DNA from: Lysinibacillus sp. B2A1
Lineage (GTDB): Bacteria; Bacillota; Bacilli; Bacillales_A; Planococcaceae
Direction: 5' to 3'
NCBI GenBank assembly: GCA_002973635.1
Contig: CP027224.1
Location: 4,598,501 to 4,662,500 of the forward strand
Length of the DNA stretch: 64,000 nt
The first letter of the stretch is position 1, and each line of letters starts with the position of its first letter. A program made the translations under genes and the position numbers. Below are positions 38,164 through 46,845 of the stretch, piece by piece. A model generated the notes under the pieces. The model made no database searches. It was not told the DNA's origin and worked only from the letters and a program-made list of their open reading frames with translations.

Positions 38164-38504
38164 GTCACTCAGTCTACACTCCAATCAACCATTGCTCATA
38201 GTATTTTCTTCTGGCAATTCACACAAATGTATAGTGATAAATTTGAAGTCTTAGCCATCACTATATTGTGCAAAAATGGAGCTTTGATAACATTTTTCTA
38301 TACGAAAACAGAGGAGTACTTTATGTAAAGTTACAAAGTAGTTTGTTTTACGCATAAAATGTAGGTTAACAGCTGTAGAATTGTACCACTATTCTATCCA
38401 TTTAATGATGGTGAGTAACATGCTTTTACTTTACTTTTCTTTTGAGGGAAGGAAAATATTTAAAGTTCTACACTATTGCTGATTGGAGTGCAAGGCTACT
38501 CGAC

Positions 38505-40114
38505 CATAGCTGTCAACTTAAGAAATGTGTACTTCTTCTAAAAAGTGGTATAGATATATACAAAACTTTTTTTGGAAGGGGTGCTTTTGATGTCGACACC
38601 GAAACATATACAATTACTCCAAAAGCTATTTGAAGTCATTTGTCCTGAAAGAGTAGATGAAATAGCCAAAGAAACGGGTTTTATTCAAAGAAAGCGACTA
38701 GTCTCTGCGAGTGACTTCCTATCCTTATTGTTTCATGTCCATGGGAATTTAGCAGATTGCTCAATCCAAGAGTTATGTACAACCTTACAAATGAAACAAG
38801 CCATTTCCATTAGTCGGGCAGCCATGGATAAAAAATTTACCCCGGAAGCCACGGCTTTTTTACAACGACTCATTCAAGAATTCGTATGGGCACAACATCA
38901 ACTATCTTTTTCTTCGCTCTCTCTGTCTGAACCATGGCCATTTACCAGTATTCGGGTACTTGATTCCACCACAGTTAGTGTACCAGATCGTTTTCAAAAG
39001 CGCGCTCAAAAAACCAAACAAGCATCCGCCAAAATTCAATTTGAATTGGATCTTTTATCCGGTCAATCGACATTTCTTCACGTTGCTTTTCACCGAATGA
39101 ATGATGCGAAAGTAGGTGCCATGCGGATTCCGTTTCTGACAGAACATGAACTTTGTCTACAAGATTTGGGTTATTTTAACTTCGAACAATTAAAAAAAAT
39201 CGAGGAAAAAAAGGGTTTTTTTATTACAAAAATACGGACAGATGCGTATGCCGCTTTCGAAAATCTATTTCCTTCCTATCACTCAAATGGTGAGGTTATT
39301 CAAAGTAGTCTTTATCATCGCATTGATTTCGTGGCACTTTGTAAAAAGTTACTACCAGAGGAACTTTTAGAATTAGAGGGTGTTTATTTTGGACGAGATG
39401 CTCATTTTCCAGCTCGTTGTATTATTTTTTCCCATGATGAGCAGGGGAAAGCGCAACACATCAAAAAAATTAATCGACGAGCCCAAAAATCAGGAAAGGT
39501 GCCCAAACAAGTGGTACGTGATTTAGCAGGTATTACGATTTATATGACGAATCTGCCAGAGTGGATGTCTGCTCGTCATATCATGGAATTGTATCGCTTA
39601 CGTTGGCAAATTGAGTTGCATTTTAAAGTGTGGAAATCTGATTTAGGCATCAACCACTTCAAAGTGATGAAGAAAGACAGGTGGCTTTGTCATTTATATG
39701 GGACCATCCTAGTTTATTTTATTAGTCAATTGATGGCCTATCAAATAAGAAACTTCATCTGGAAGGAGAAGGGCATAGAAATTAGTGAGATGGTGGCCAT
39801 TCGTAGTATCGCGACAGAGATTTTACCGAAGCTATATGAAGAATGCATAAAAAAAGAGAATGCATTGAAAGACTTTATCCATTTGACCACCGAGTTCCTG
39901 CTCAAGACGGCCCGGAAATCAAAGTCCACCAAAGGAACAGCCTTTCAACGCCTTCAATTCACGTAAAATATCCAAATATAACCAACTCACCTAGAGGGGT
40001 TTATTTGGATATGTCTAAAATACTTTTTCCCATTTTAACGATAAATGAAACCTATCATTTCTAATTATAAAATCATTTGATTAGATGTGTAGAAATCTTA
40101 AGTTGACAGCTATG
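38505..40114 (+). mobile_element. IS231-like element (IS4 family), intact copy
   Basis: The 1,610-bp element has 18-bp inverted repeats CATAGCTGTCAACTTAAG at both ends and an 11-bp direct repeat GGCTACTCGAC (38494-38504 and 40115-40125). The uninterrupted target is seen at 46671-46681 in the short element copy. Its inverted repeats differ from those of the decayed neighbour, so it is a distinct IS type, not a duplicate. Confidence 0.95.
38590..39966 (+). CDS. IS4-family (IS231-like) transposase
   Basis: The 458-aa DDE transposase appears intact. Asp residues in RVLDSTTVSVPD and LCLQDLGYF and the YRLRWQIELHFKVWK segment, which fits the IS4-family Y(2)R(3)E(6)K signature, make up the catalytic core. 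The frame extends upstream to a TTG at 38572, but GGAAGGGG before the ATG at 38590 fits better. It moves the element bounded by 38505 and 40114. Confidence 0.95.
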   Translation: MSTPKHIQLLQKLFEVICPERVDEIAKETGFIQRKRLVSASDFLSLLFHVHGNLADCSIQELCTTLQMKQAISISRAAMDKKFTPEATAFLQRLIQEFVWAQHQLSFSSLSLSEPWPFTSIRVLDSTTVSVPDRFQKRAQKTKQASAKIQFELDLLSGQSTFLHVAFHRMNDAKVGAMRIPFLTEHELCLQDLGYFNFEQLKKIEEKKGFFITKIRTDAYAAFENLFPSYHSNGEVIQSSLYHRIDFVALCKKLLPEELLELEGVYFGRDAHFPARCIIFSHDEQGKAQHIKKINRRAQKSGKVPKQVVRDLAGITIYMTNLPEWMSARHIMELYRLRWQIELHFKVWKSDLGINHFKVMKKDRWLCHLYGTILVYFISQLMAYQIRNFIWKEKGIEISEMVAIRSIATEILPKLYEECIKKENALKDFIHLTTEFLLKTARKSKSTKGTAFQRLQFT

Positions 40115-40170
40115 GGCTACTCGACTCCCGTGGAATAGCGAGACAGACGAGAAACTGAGGCCAACACGAT

Positions 40171-40220
40171 GTTGGTCACGAAGGCATTGTCACAGGACGT
40201 GACGCACTTAGCCTTCGTTC
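40171..40220 (+). repeat. 50-bp arm repeat, right copy
   Basis: This is the second copy of the segment at 36425-36474, in direct orientation, inside the right hairpin domain of the long element. Confidence 0.85.
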
Positions 40221-40381
40221 CTCCAGCGCAGGAAGCGGCTCGTCGCTCGCCCACAGGAAGCCTTGCTCTGCGCGAAAGCGAAGCGTCAGCGACAAAGCGA
40301 GTAGCCTGGAACGGAAATCACCTTCATTTTGACTAAATATTCACAAAGAGTCCCTTGACTATTTAATTTTTCAACACTATG

Positions 40382-40419
40382 AAAAATGTACTGATCCTTT
40401 GATGAATCAGTACATTTTT
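40382..40419. repeat. Terminator hairpin, right duplicate (38 bp)
   Basis: This is identical to 36208-36245. It is 3 bases past the HAD gene stop and serves as its terminator (minus strand T-run TTTTT). Confidence 0.93.
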
Positions 40420-40422
40420 GAC

Positions 40423-41211
40423 TTATAGCTTATTCACAAGTTCTAAAAGTGCAGTTAAAGAGTCTACCTCATATGTTGGTGTAACAGTACCAGTTGGAAC
40501 ATTATTTTCGCGATTAATCCATACGTTCCGCATGCCCACACGTGATGAACCTAAAATATCAGTATTTAAATTATCTCCTACCATAATGGCATCAGCAGCT
40601 GTAATGCCTGCTTTCTCCATAACATGCTCAAAAATTGAAGCATCTGGCTTTCCTTTACCAAAGTCTCCAGAAATAATAATATGGTCAAAATATGGCGCTA
40701 TTTCTGGTGTAATTGTCAGCTTTAAGTTCTGCAAGCTTGGAGCTCCATTCGTTAATAAAATGAGCTGATATTTTCCTTTTAGCTCATCCAGCACAGCAAA
40801 CGTATCCTCATATAAAAAAGGAGATACCTTACGTTCTGCCACAAATCGCTCGCCAAGCTCTGCACCTAACTTCGCATCATCAATTCCTAATGCTGCTAAG
40901 CCCTTTGTCCATGAAGCTGTACGGTACTCTGGTACAATTCCCTTCATTTTTTGGAAGGAATCTGTTGGATCATCAAATGTTCCCCAAAGACCTTCAAATG
41001 GGTTAATACCAATTAACACTGTATAATCATATGTTTCATAGCCCTCATAGAGTGTGCGAGCTTCCTTTCGCACCGCTTCCTCTAGCTCTGCCAGATCTAC
41101 ATTATGTATAGTTGCTGCATATTGACATGTTTTTTCAAATGCTGTTTTAACCGATTTTTTATCCCACAGCAGTGTATCATCTAAATCAAAAATAATTGTA
41201 TTAATTGACAT
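40423..41211 (-). CDS. HAD-family hydrolase (YjjG/YfnB-like phosphatase)
   Basis: The 262-aa protein has the four HAD motifs: FDLDDTLL (nucleophile Asp) at residue 8, LLTNGA near 152, a Lys in GKGKPDASIF near 185, and MVGDNLNTDILG near 210. It resembles YjjG/YfnB-type nucleotidases with a helical cap (about residues 20-110). The substrate is not deducible. Its terminator at 40382 was the target of the mobile element. Confidence 0.88.
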   Translation of the reverse strand: MSINTIIFDLDDTLLWDKKSVKTAFEKTCQYAATIHNVDLAELEEAVRKEARTLYEGYETYDYTVLIGINPFEGLWGTFDDPTDSFQKMKGIVPEYRTASWTKGLAALGIDDAKLGAELGERFVAERKVSPFLYEDTFAVLDELKGKYQLILLTNGAPSLQNLKLTITPEIAPYFDHIIISGDFGKGKPDASIFEHVMEKAGITAADAIMVGDNLNTDILGSSRVGMRNVWINRENNVPTGTVTPTYEVDSLTALLELVNKL

Positions 41212-41348
41212 TGTGTCAGCTCCTAGCTTCCTTTAATACTGCTTATTTTAGCATATTTTCAAAATATTTAGGATGGCATTTTATGCACATTCCTTCTAAA
41301 TTAAACAAGCTATGCGTAACCTTCCGCACAGCCTGTCATGTACTTATA

Positions 41349-41597
41349 CTATTTATTTTTATTACGCAGACGTTCCATTAAGCTCTTTACCTCAGCTTTT
41401 TTTTGCTCTGTTTCCTCTAGTAAAATTTCAATATGATAAATGTCGTTTATTTCTTCAATTAACACACGATCGCCCACCTGTACTGGCTTATTCATGGCGG
41501 ACTGTAATATGATTAGTTGTTCCTCTTCCTCTGGGTACTTCAAGAAAACTGCATAGCCATCTTCAATACGGTCTAAGGTATATTTAGTCGAGCTCAC
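41349..41597 (-). CDS. DUF3006-family small protein
   Basis: The 82-aa acidic protein contains TLDRIEDGYAVFL and VQVGDRVLIEE, the small beta-rich DUF3006 pattern. GTG at 41597 overlaps the stop of the upstream hydrolase gene and follows AAAGGGGAAC, which favours it over the ATG at 41618. DUF3006 proteins frequently accompany ComEC-like metallo-beta-lactamase hydrolases, as here, so a partner role is inferred. Confidence 0.75.
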   Translation of the reverse strand: MSSTKYTLDRIEDGYAVFLKYPEEEEQLIILQSAMNKPVQVGDRVLIEEINDIYHIEILLEETEQKKAEVKSLMERLRNKNK

Positions 41598-42762
41598 TAA
41601 CAAGTTCCCCTTTCGCATTCTTTAATTGTGCAGCATCTCCATCATTTAACCAAATTTGTTTTTTCGTCCACTTTAAATAATTTTGGCCTTCTCTCGCATC
41701 TGTTCCACTTGTCACATACATAATTTTACCTGGCTGTAATGTCACATTTGGAAATTGGAATACTTGATTCCCCTCTATTGAAATAAGCTGCCAATCTTTT
41801 AACGATACTGCTTCACTGCCATTATTTTTAATACCGACAATCTCATCCACTAAGTCCTTACTAACAATCTCTACAGTTGCGGCATTTTGAGGTGGTGTTG
41901 AGGCAATGGCTCCTGACCATTCTTTTGAATGCACATCATAGTTTACCCCATCTGTGGATACGATAACCGTTCCTGCTTCTGCAGTTGCATAAATCTTACT
42001 ACCAACAGCTTGCAATCGCTCAACGACTTCAGCATGAGGATGCCCATATTTATTTCCTTCCCCATAGCTTAAGACAGTTACTTCTGGATGCACTGCTTGA
42101 ATAAATTTCTCCGAGCTACTCGTATTTGAGCCATGATGACCTGCCTTTAAGACTGTTGCTTGTATATCATTTTGTAGCATATCTTTTTCCAATGCTATTT
42201 CCGCGTCTCCTGTTAATAAAAATGAAACATTACCATACATAATTTTTAAAACAATGGATGCATCATTATTATCTGTAGCATGTTCATTAGCATTTAATAC
42301 CTTAACAATAAGATCATCATCAAACGCTATATTTTCTCCTGTTGTTGGAACATGATATGGAATATTTTTCGTATCAATTAGTGTCAGCATTTCTTCAAAG
42401 GTTTGAGATGTATGTACCTTTCCTGAATCATAAAATTGACCAATATCGATTGATTGTAACACAGGAATTAAGCCCCCAATATGATCAGCATCAGGATGTG
42501 TTGCTACAACTATATCGAGTTTATTTACACCTAGCTCTTTTAAATAGGAAACCACCTGCTGACCTGCTCCCTTAACACCTCCATCCACAAGCATTGTCTT
42601 ATCATTTGCTGACTCAATAAAAATAGAATCTCCCTGCCCTACATCAAGGAAATGAACACGCATTTCTTGTCCAGCAGTTACTGGTACTTTTTCTGTCTTT
42701 AAAACCTCTGTACAGCCCGCTAATAAAAAAATACAAAGAAGTATTACTATTATTTTTTTCAT
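41584..42762 (-). CDS. Secreted ComEC-like metallo-beta-lactamase lipoprotein with lamin-tail domain
   Basis: The 392-aa protein starts with a lipoprotein signal ending LLAGC (Cys17), so it should be outside the membrane. Residues about 30-270 are a metallo-beta-lactamase fold resembling the ComEC/Rec2 C-terminal domain: FLDVGQGDSIFIES, THPDADHIGGL (metal His/Asp) and LKAGHHGSNTS. The last 100 residues (VEIVSKDLVDEIVGIKNNG onward) fit a lamin-tail (LTD) domain. A nuclease or phosphodiesterase acting outside the cell is plausible; the substrate is unknown. Confidence 0.88.
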   Translation of the reverse strand: MKKIIVILLCIFLLAGCTEVLKTEKVPVTAGQEMRVHFLDVGQGDSIFIESANDKTMLVDGGVKGAGQQVVSYLKELGVNKLDIVVATHPDADHIGGLIPVLQSIDIGQFYDSGKVHTSQTFEEMLTLIDTKNIPYHVPTTGENIAFDDDLIVKVLNANEHATDNNDASIVLKIMYGNVSFLLTGDAEIALEKDMLQNDIQATVLKAGHHGSNTSSSEKFIQAVHPEVTVLSYGEGNKYGHPHAEVVERLQAVGSKIYATAEAGTVIVSTDGVNYDVHSKEWSGAIASTPPQNAATVEIVSKDLVDEIVGIKNNGSEAVSLKDWQLISIEGNQVFQFPNVTLQPGKIMYVTSGTDAREGQNYLKWTKKQIWLNDGDAAQLKNAKGELVSELD

Positions 42763-42794
42763 ATTCTTACTTCCTTTCTATTTTTCTATTATAC

Positions 42795-42819
42795 AAAAAA
42801 GAGCAGCTTGGAACTGCCC
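42795..42819 (-). terminator. Terminator after glycerate kinase
   Basis: GGGCAG pairs with CTGCTC (one G-T pair) and is followed by TTTTTT on the minus strand. Confidence 0.6.
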
Positions 42820-42837
42820 ACTATTTTCTAAAATTTT

Positions 42838-43980
42838 CTATGATGAACTACTCTTTTGTAAGAGATTCTCAAATATTTTTTTTGTTTTCAAACGAATACA
42901 TTCATAAGGCTTTTGCATTGCCTGTTGCACGCTAACTTTTTCATCTACTAAAGACTCAACAACCGTAAAATAATCGTACAATGCAGGTTTATCAATATCA
43001 TCAATATTCCCTGACAATAAGATTGCCTGCGCATTAGCTAATCTGGCTGCCTTTGCTATTCCTAGCGGTGCTTTTCCATGTAATGTTTGACGATCTGATT
43101 TCCCTTCCCCTGTTATAACAAATTGAGCACCTTCTATATGTTGTTTTAATTGAATGGCATCCATTACAATATCAATGCCTGCTGAAAAGGTGCTATTTAA
43201 AAAGGCTATGAATGCACCGCCCATTCCTCCTGCAGCACCTGCCCCTTTGAAATCATGCAATCGAATGTTATATTGTTTTTCAACAATATCTGCAAACTGC
43301 TTTAAACAGTTATCAAAATAAGCAATTTGATGCTCTTTTACGCCTTTTTGAGGTCCAAATATAGCTGTTGCCCCCAGCTCTCCAATTAAAGGATTATCCA
43401 CATCACATGCAATAGTAAATTGCGCTTCAGCTAATCGTGAATCTAGACAACTACTATCAATAAAGGCTAGTTCTAGTAAAGCTGACACTCCTTCATCAAT
43501 TAATAGGTCATTCTCTTTTCTAAATTGCAGTCCTAATGCCTTTAGCATGCCAATACCAGCATCATTTGTAGCACTACCGCCAATTCCAATAATAAACTTC
43601 CTAAATCCTTGATCTAGTGCAGCTTTTATTAATTGACCAGTTCCATATGTTGATGCCAGTTCAGGATTTTTTTCATTGTCCTGCAATAACATAATGCCAG
43701 ATGCCTGAGCCATTTCAATGACACATGTAGCGTTATCACCTAGAACACCATATTTCGACTCTACTTCTCTCCCTAATGGATCAAGCACCTGCGTCGAAAA
43801 ACAGTAACCATCTGTAGCCATAACAAGTGATTCCAATGTGCCTTCTCCACCGTCTGCAACTGGTAACATCACAGTTTTAATTGTCTGGTTCACATCCATG
43901 ATTCCTGCCTGCATTGCATTTGCCACCTCACTGGCTGACAAGGTTCCCTTATATGAATCTGGACTAATAACGACTTTCAT
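42838..43980 (-). CDS. Glycerate kinase
   Basis: The 380-aa protein matches the GarK/GlxK family: MKVVISPDSYKGTLSASEVANA at the N-terminus, MLPVADGGEGTLESL near residue 45, FIIGIGGSATNDAGIGMLKALG near 130 and FVITGEGKSDRQTLHGKAP near 285. It phosphorylates D-glycerate, feeding it into glycolysis. GGAGGAG before the ATG at 43980 selects this start over the upstream frame. No glycerate-uptake or glyoxylate genes are adjacent. Confidence 0.95.
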   Translation of the reverse strand: MKVVISPDSYKGTLSASEVANAMQAGIMDVNQTIKTVMLPVADGGEGTLESLVMATDGYCFSTQVLDPLGREVESKYGVLGDNATCVIEMAQASGIMLLQDNEKNPELASTYGTGQLIKAALDQGFRKFIIGIGGSATNDAGIGMLKALGLQFRKENDLLIDEGVSALLELAFIDSSCLDSRLAEAQFTIACDVDNPLIGELGATAIFGPQKGVKEHQIAYFDNCLKQFADIVEKQYNIRLHDFKGAGAAGGMGGAFIAFLNSTFSAGIDIVMDAIQLKQHIEGAQFVITGEGKSDRQTLHGKAPLGIAKAARLANAQAILLSGNIDDIDKPALYDYFTVVESLVDEKVSVQQAMQKPYECIRLKTKKIFENLLQKSSSS

Positions 43981-44046
43981 TTTACTCCTCCACTTCATTT
44001 ATTTTTAACATGATTATACTTCAGAGCAAACATTCTTGTGAGCGTG

Positions 44047-44076
44047 AAAAAAGCAACCTGAACAACTCAGATTGCC
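44047..44076 (-). terminator. Terminator after hemZ
   Basis: GCAATCTGA pairs with TTCAGGTTGC (one G-T pair) and is followed by TTTTTT on the minus strand. Confidence 0.75.
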
Positions 44077-44084
44077 TTTACCTT

Positions 44085-45590
44085 TTATGCTTTATATAAT
44101 TCATCTAAAAACTCAATTTTTTTACCTATAGCATCTTCAAATGTCATGATATAGGCAGCAGGGTCCTTTGGATTATGAAACTGCGTAATTTTCCCTGTTT
44201 CAGGATGAACAAATTTAGAAGAAGCGCCACAGCCGATCCCTAAAATTGTCTGTACCTCTTCCATGATCACAATATTATAGATGCTTTCCTCACCAGCTTT
44301 ACTATAGCCGACATTTTCTAAATTACCTAAAATATTTTTTTGTCGATATAAATAGTACGGAACATAGGCATTTTCTTTTGTCCAATCTTGTGCCATTTGC
44401 ATCATTTCTGCAACAGTATCACGATCCGCTACTTTGTATTTATCCTTATTACGAGTCATCTCTGATGCACGCTTAAATGATAGTGTATGAACAGTCAATG
44501 ACTCTGGTTGCATCTTAGCAGATTCCTCTAAAGAATGCTGGAATTCTTCGATACCTTCATTTGGTAAACCAATAATCAGATCCATATTAATATTGTTCAT
44601 ACCTGATTCACGCGCAAGCCAAAACTTATCAACGGTTTCCTGAACTGTATGATGACGTCCAATCGCTTTTAACGTTTCATCTGTATAAGATTGTGGATTA
44701 ACACTTATACGGTCAATCCCCCATTTTTTTAACACTTCTAGTTTTTCTGTAGTAATCGTATCTGGTCTACCCGCCTCAACTGTCACTTCACGAATTGTGT
44801 CAGGATGTGGGAAGGAATCGTACATCGTCTGATACAACGCATCCATTTCGTGTGCCTCAATAGAAGTTGGTGTTCCACCACCCCAATAAATGGATGTGAT
44901 TTTCATATCGTTGTCCTTCAGCCATTTACCCATTTCTCTTAATTCAATATGCAGCCCCTCTAAAAATGTAGTGACACGGCCTTGCTTTCGATTGCTTCCA
45001 ATCGCATATGCAGGGAACGTACAATAGGCACACTTTGTTGGACAGAAAGGAATTCCGATATAAATACTTATTTCCTTTCCAATGTTATCGATATCAGGAA
45101 TCGTTACTAATTGTCGTTCAACAATATCTTTTAAGAGTCCAACCTTTTGTGCAGACAGTCGGAAGTCACGAATAAGTATGTCAGCAATTTCTTTCTCGGT
45201 CATGCCCTCTTTTCTAAATTTATGATAGAGCTTAGTTGGACGGACACCCGTTAAAATTCCCCATTGCTGTTGCATCCCTGTATATTGTTCAAGCACATCT
45301 AAAAAAACATGAGACAGGGCACGCTTAATACGAATATTTAGTTCACGTCCTTCAGCCTGTGTGTCATATTGAATATGATATTCATTTGTAAAATACTTTC
45401 CCTCTACCTCTAATACTGCTTTTGTTGATAAAGAAAAATCCTCAGCAACATGATACTCGAAGCATATGGATATGTCAGCTCCTTCAGACTTTACTTTTAG
45501 CTTGGAATCCTCAAAAAATAAATTCGCAATATGATTTAATACGCGAATCCAATCCTCAGGATAATTTTGATCTATGTGAATAATTTTCAT
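44085..45590 (-). CDS. hemZ: Oxygen-independent coproporphyrinogen III oxidase-like radical SAM protein HemZ
   Basis: The 501-aa protein has an N-terminal extension of about 150 residues, then the radical-SAM cluster motif in GIPFCPTKCAYCTFPAY (CxxxCxxC), followed by YWGGGTPTS and GLPNEGIEEF. The extension and length are typical of Bacillus HemZ rather than HemN. HemZ is linked to anaerobic haem formation, although such proteins can also be HemW-like chaperones, so the reaction is not certain. It is a single-gene unit ended by a terminator. Confidence 0.9.
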   Translation of the reverse strand: MKIIHIDQNYPEDWIRVLNHIANLFFEDSKLKVKSEGADISICFEYHVAEDFSLSTKAVLEVEGKYFTNEYHIQYDTQAEGRELNIRIKRALSHVFLDVLEQYTGMQQQWGILTGVRPTKLYHKFRKEGMTEKEIADILIRDFRLSAQKVGLLKDIVERQLVTIPDIDNIGKEISIYIGIPFCPTKCAYCTFPAYAIGSNRKQGRVTTFLEGLHIELREMGKWLKDNDMKITSIYWGGGTPTSIEAHEMDALYQTMYDSFPHPDTIREVTVEAGRPDTITTEKLEVLKKWGIDRISVNPQSYTDETLKAIGRHHTVQETVDKFWLARESGMNNINMDLIIGLPNEGIEEFQHSLEESAKMQPESLTVHTLSFKRASEMTRNKDKYKVADRDTVAEMMQMAQDWTKENAYVPYYLYRQKNILGNLENVGYSKAGEESIYNIVIMEEVQTILGIGCGASSKFVHPETGKITQFHNPKDPAAYIMTFEDAIGKKIEFLDELYKA

Positions 45591-45754
45591 TTTCTTCGCT
45601 CTCTTCTTTCAAAATTACGGCAACCATAGTGTAACAAATTTTTATTAGGTTAAGCAAAGCTACAAATAGAAGTTTTAAATAACAGAATATTCTGTCTAAA
45701 GATAGACAATTTAAGTTATTCTCTTTATAATTTTTAGTGAAGGTGGTGTTGATA

Positions 45755-46162
45755 GTGGTTCTTATAAAAAATAATTATTTTTCTTCCGCTCCAAGCTTTA
45801 TTCACCAGCTAGAAGTATTATTTCATCACTTTGATTTAGAGCGTTGTGATGAAAAGACCTTTTACATTACTGTTTTATTAAAATATCGCATGCATAAAGT
45901 TCCTTGTGATTTTATTTATATTATGGATCAAGAAGAGATTTACGGTGCTATCTCTATCAACAAGCACTACGAACAGGCACGAAAATTTATCCAGCAGCAT
46001 TTTCGACATGCATTACTGTATTCAGATGAATTAATAGTAGCAAAAAAATTTATGCAAACCTTTCATTTCAAGCAAAGTGTTCAAGCCTTTGCGAAGAAGT
46101 ATCCGAAGTTTATTTTAAATACTCCTGAAAGTAAAAACAGTAAGCTAGAATACCTCCTCTAG
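45755..46162 (+). CDS. Conserved-looking hypothetical protein (135 aa)
   Basis: The 135-aa soluble product is rich in aromatic and basic residues (HLEVLFHHFDL, FIQQHFRHALLYS). No family is recognised. GTG at 45755 follows AAGGTGG at 8 bases; other in-frame GTG codons lie upstream to 45737. Its last nine codons and stop lie inside the left copy of the 34-bp terminator hairpin, so the gene's 3' end is also the insertion target of the mobile element but keeps its native sequence. Confidence 0.6.
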   Translation: MVLIKNNYFSSAPSFIHQLEVLFHHFDLERCDEKTFYITVLLKYRMHKVPCDFIYIMDQEEIYGAISINKHYEQARKFIQQHFRHALLYSDELIVAKKFMQTFHFKQSVQAFAKKYPKFILNTPESKNSKLEYLL

Positions 46163-46170
46163 CTTACTGT
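46137..46170. repeat. Terminator hairpin, left duplicate (34 bp)
   Basis: ACAGTAAGCTAGA and TCTAGCTTACTGT enclose an 8-base loop. The identical 34 bp occur at 46846-46879, exactly bracketing the mobile element. The sequence is unrelated to the 38-bp hairpin at the other insertion, so it is host DNA and not part of the element. Confidence 0.95.
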
Positions 46171-46845
46171 CATGTTGTTGAAATACTATTATGTCAATGA
46201 AATCAAGGTGACAAATTAAAAAGTATAGCCCTTTTTCAAAACGAGAGGTTGATTTCCGTTCCGACTGAGTGCTTTCCTGGGGGCGTCCGATGAGCCGCTT
46301 CACTCGCGTTGCTCGCTCCAGGGTCTCATCTGTGACGCTGAATCCCCGAGGAGTCACTCAGTCTACACTCCAATCAACCATTGCTCATAGTATTTTCTTT
46401 TGGCATTTCACACAAATGTATAGTGATAAATTTGAAGTCTTAGCCATACTATATTGTGCAAAAATGGAGCTTTGATAACAATTTTCTATACGAAAACAGA
46501 GGAGTACTTTATGTAAAGTTACAAAGTAGTTTTATACATAAAATGTAGGTTAACAGTTGTAGAATTGTACCAATATTCTATCCATTTAATGATGGTGAGT
46601 AACATGCTTTTACTTTACTTTTGAGGAAAAAAATATTTAAAGTTCTACACTATTGCTGATTGGAGTGCAAGGCTACTCGACTCCCGTGGGATAGCGAGAC
46701 AGACGAGACCCTGCACGGAGCGTTAGCGCAGGAAGCGGCTCGTCGCTCGCCCACAGGAAAGCGAGTAGCCTGGAACGGAAATCACCTTCATTTTGACTAA
46801 ATATTCACAAAGAGTCCCTTGACTATTTAGTTTTTCAACACTATG
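46171..46845. mobile_element. Structured terminator-targeting element, short copy (675 bp)
   Basis: The element has ends CATGTTGTTGAAATAC and, inverted, CATAGTGTTGAAAAA. An outer repeat GATTTCCGTTCC (46251-46262) pairs with GGAACGGAAATC (46772-46783). Inside it, a left domain is closed by GACTGAGTG/CACTCAGTC (46263-46271, 46355-46363) and a right domain by GGCTACTCG/CGAGTAGCC (46671-46679, 46762-46770). Between them is an A/T-rich 300-bp linker with no convincing gene. No transposase is encoded, so it must move in trans or as RNA/DNA structure. Confidence 0.9.

Larger units (their letters stand above)
36246..40381. mobile_element. Structured terminator-targeting element, long copy, interrupted by two IS231-like insertions
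   Basis: The ends are CATGTTGTTGAAATAC (left) and, inverted, CATAGTGTTGAAAAA (right), imperfect terminal inverted repeats. Without the two IS elements and their 11-bp duplications, about 876 bp remain, closely matching the 675-bp copy at 46171. The core encodes no protein. It carries GACTGAGTG/CACTCAGTC and GGCTACTCG/CGAGTAGCC hairpin domains plus extra hairpin arms absent from the short copy. Each flank is one complete copy of a host terminator hairpin. Confidence 0.9.

Noticed and set aside
46269..46475. 68-codon open frame inside the short structured element
   Set aside because: It reads through the hairpin arms, has no ribosome site, and is interrupted by an IS in the long copy; it is a by-product of the structure.
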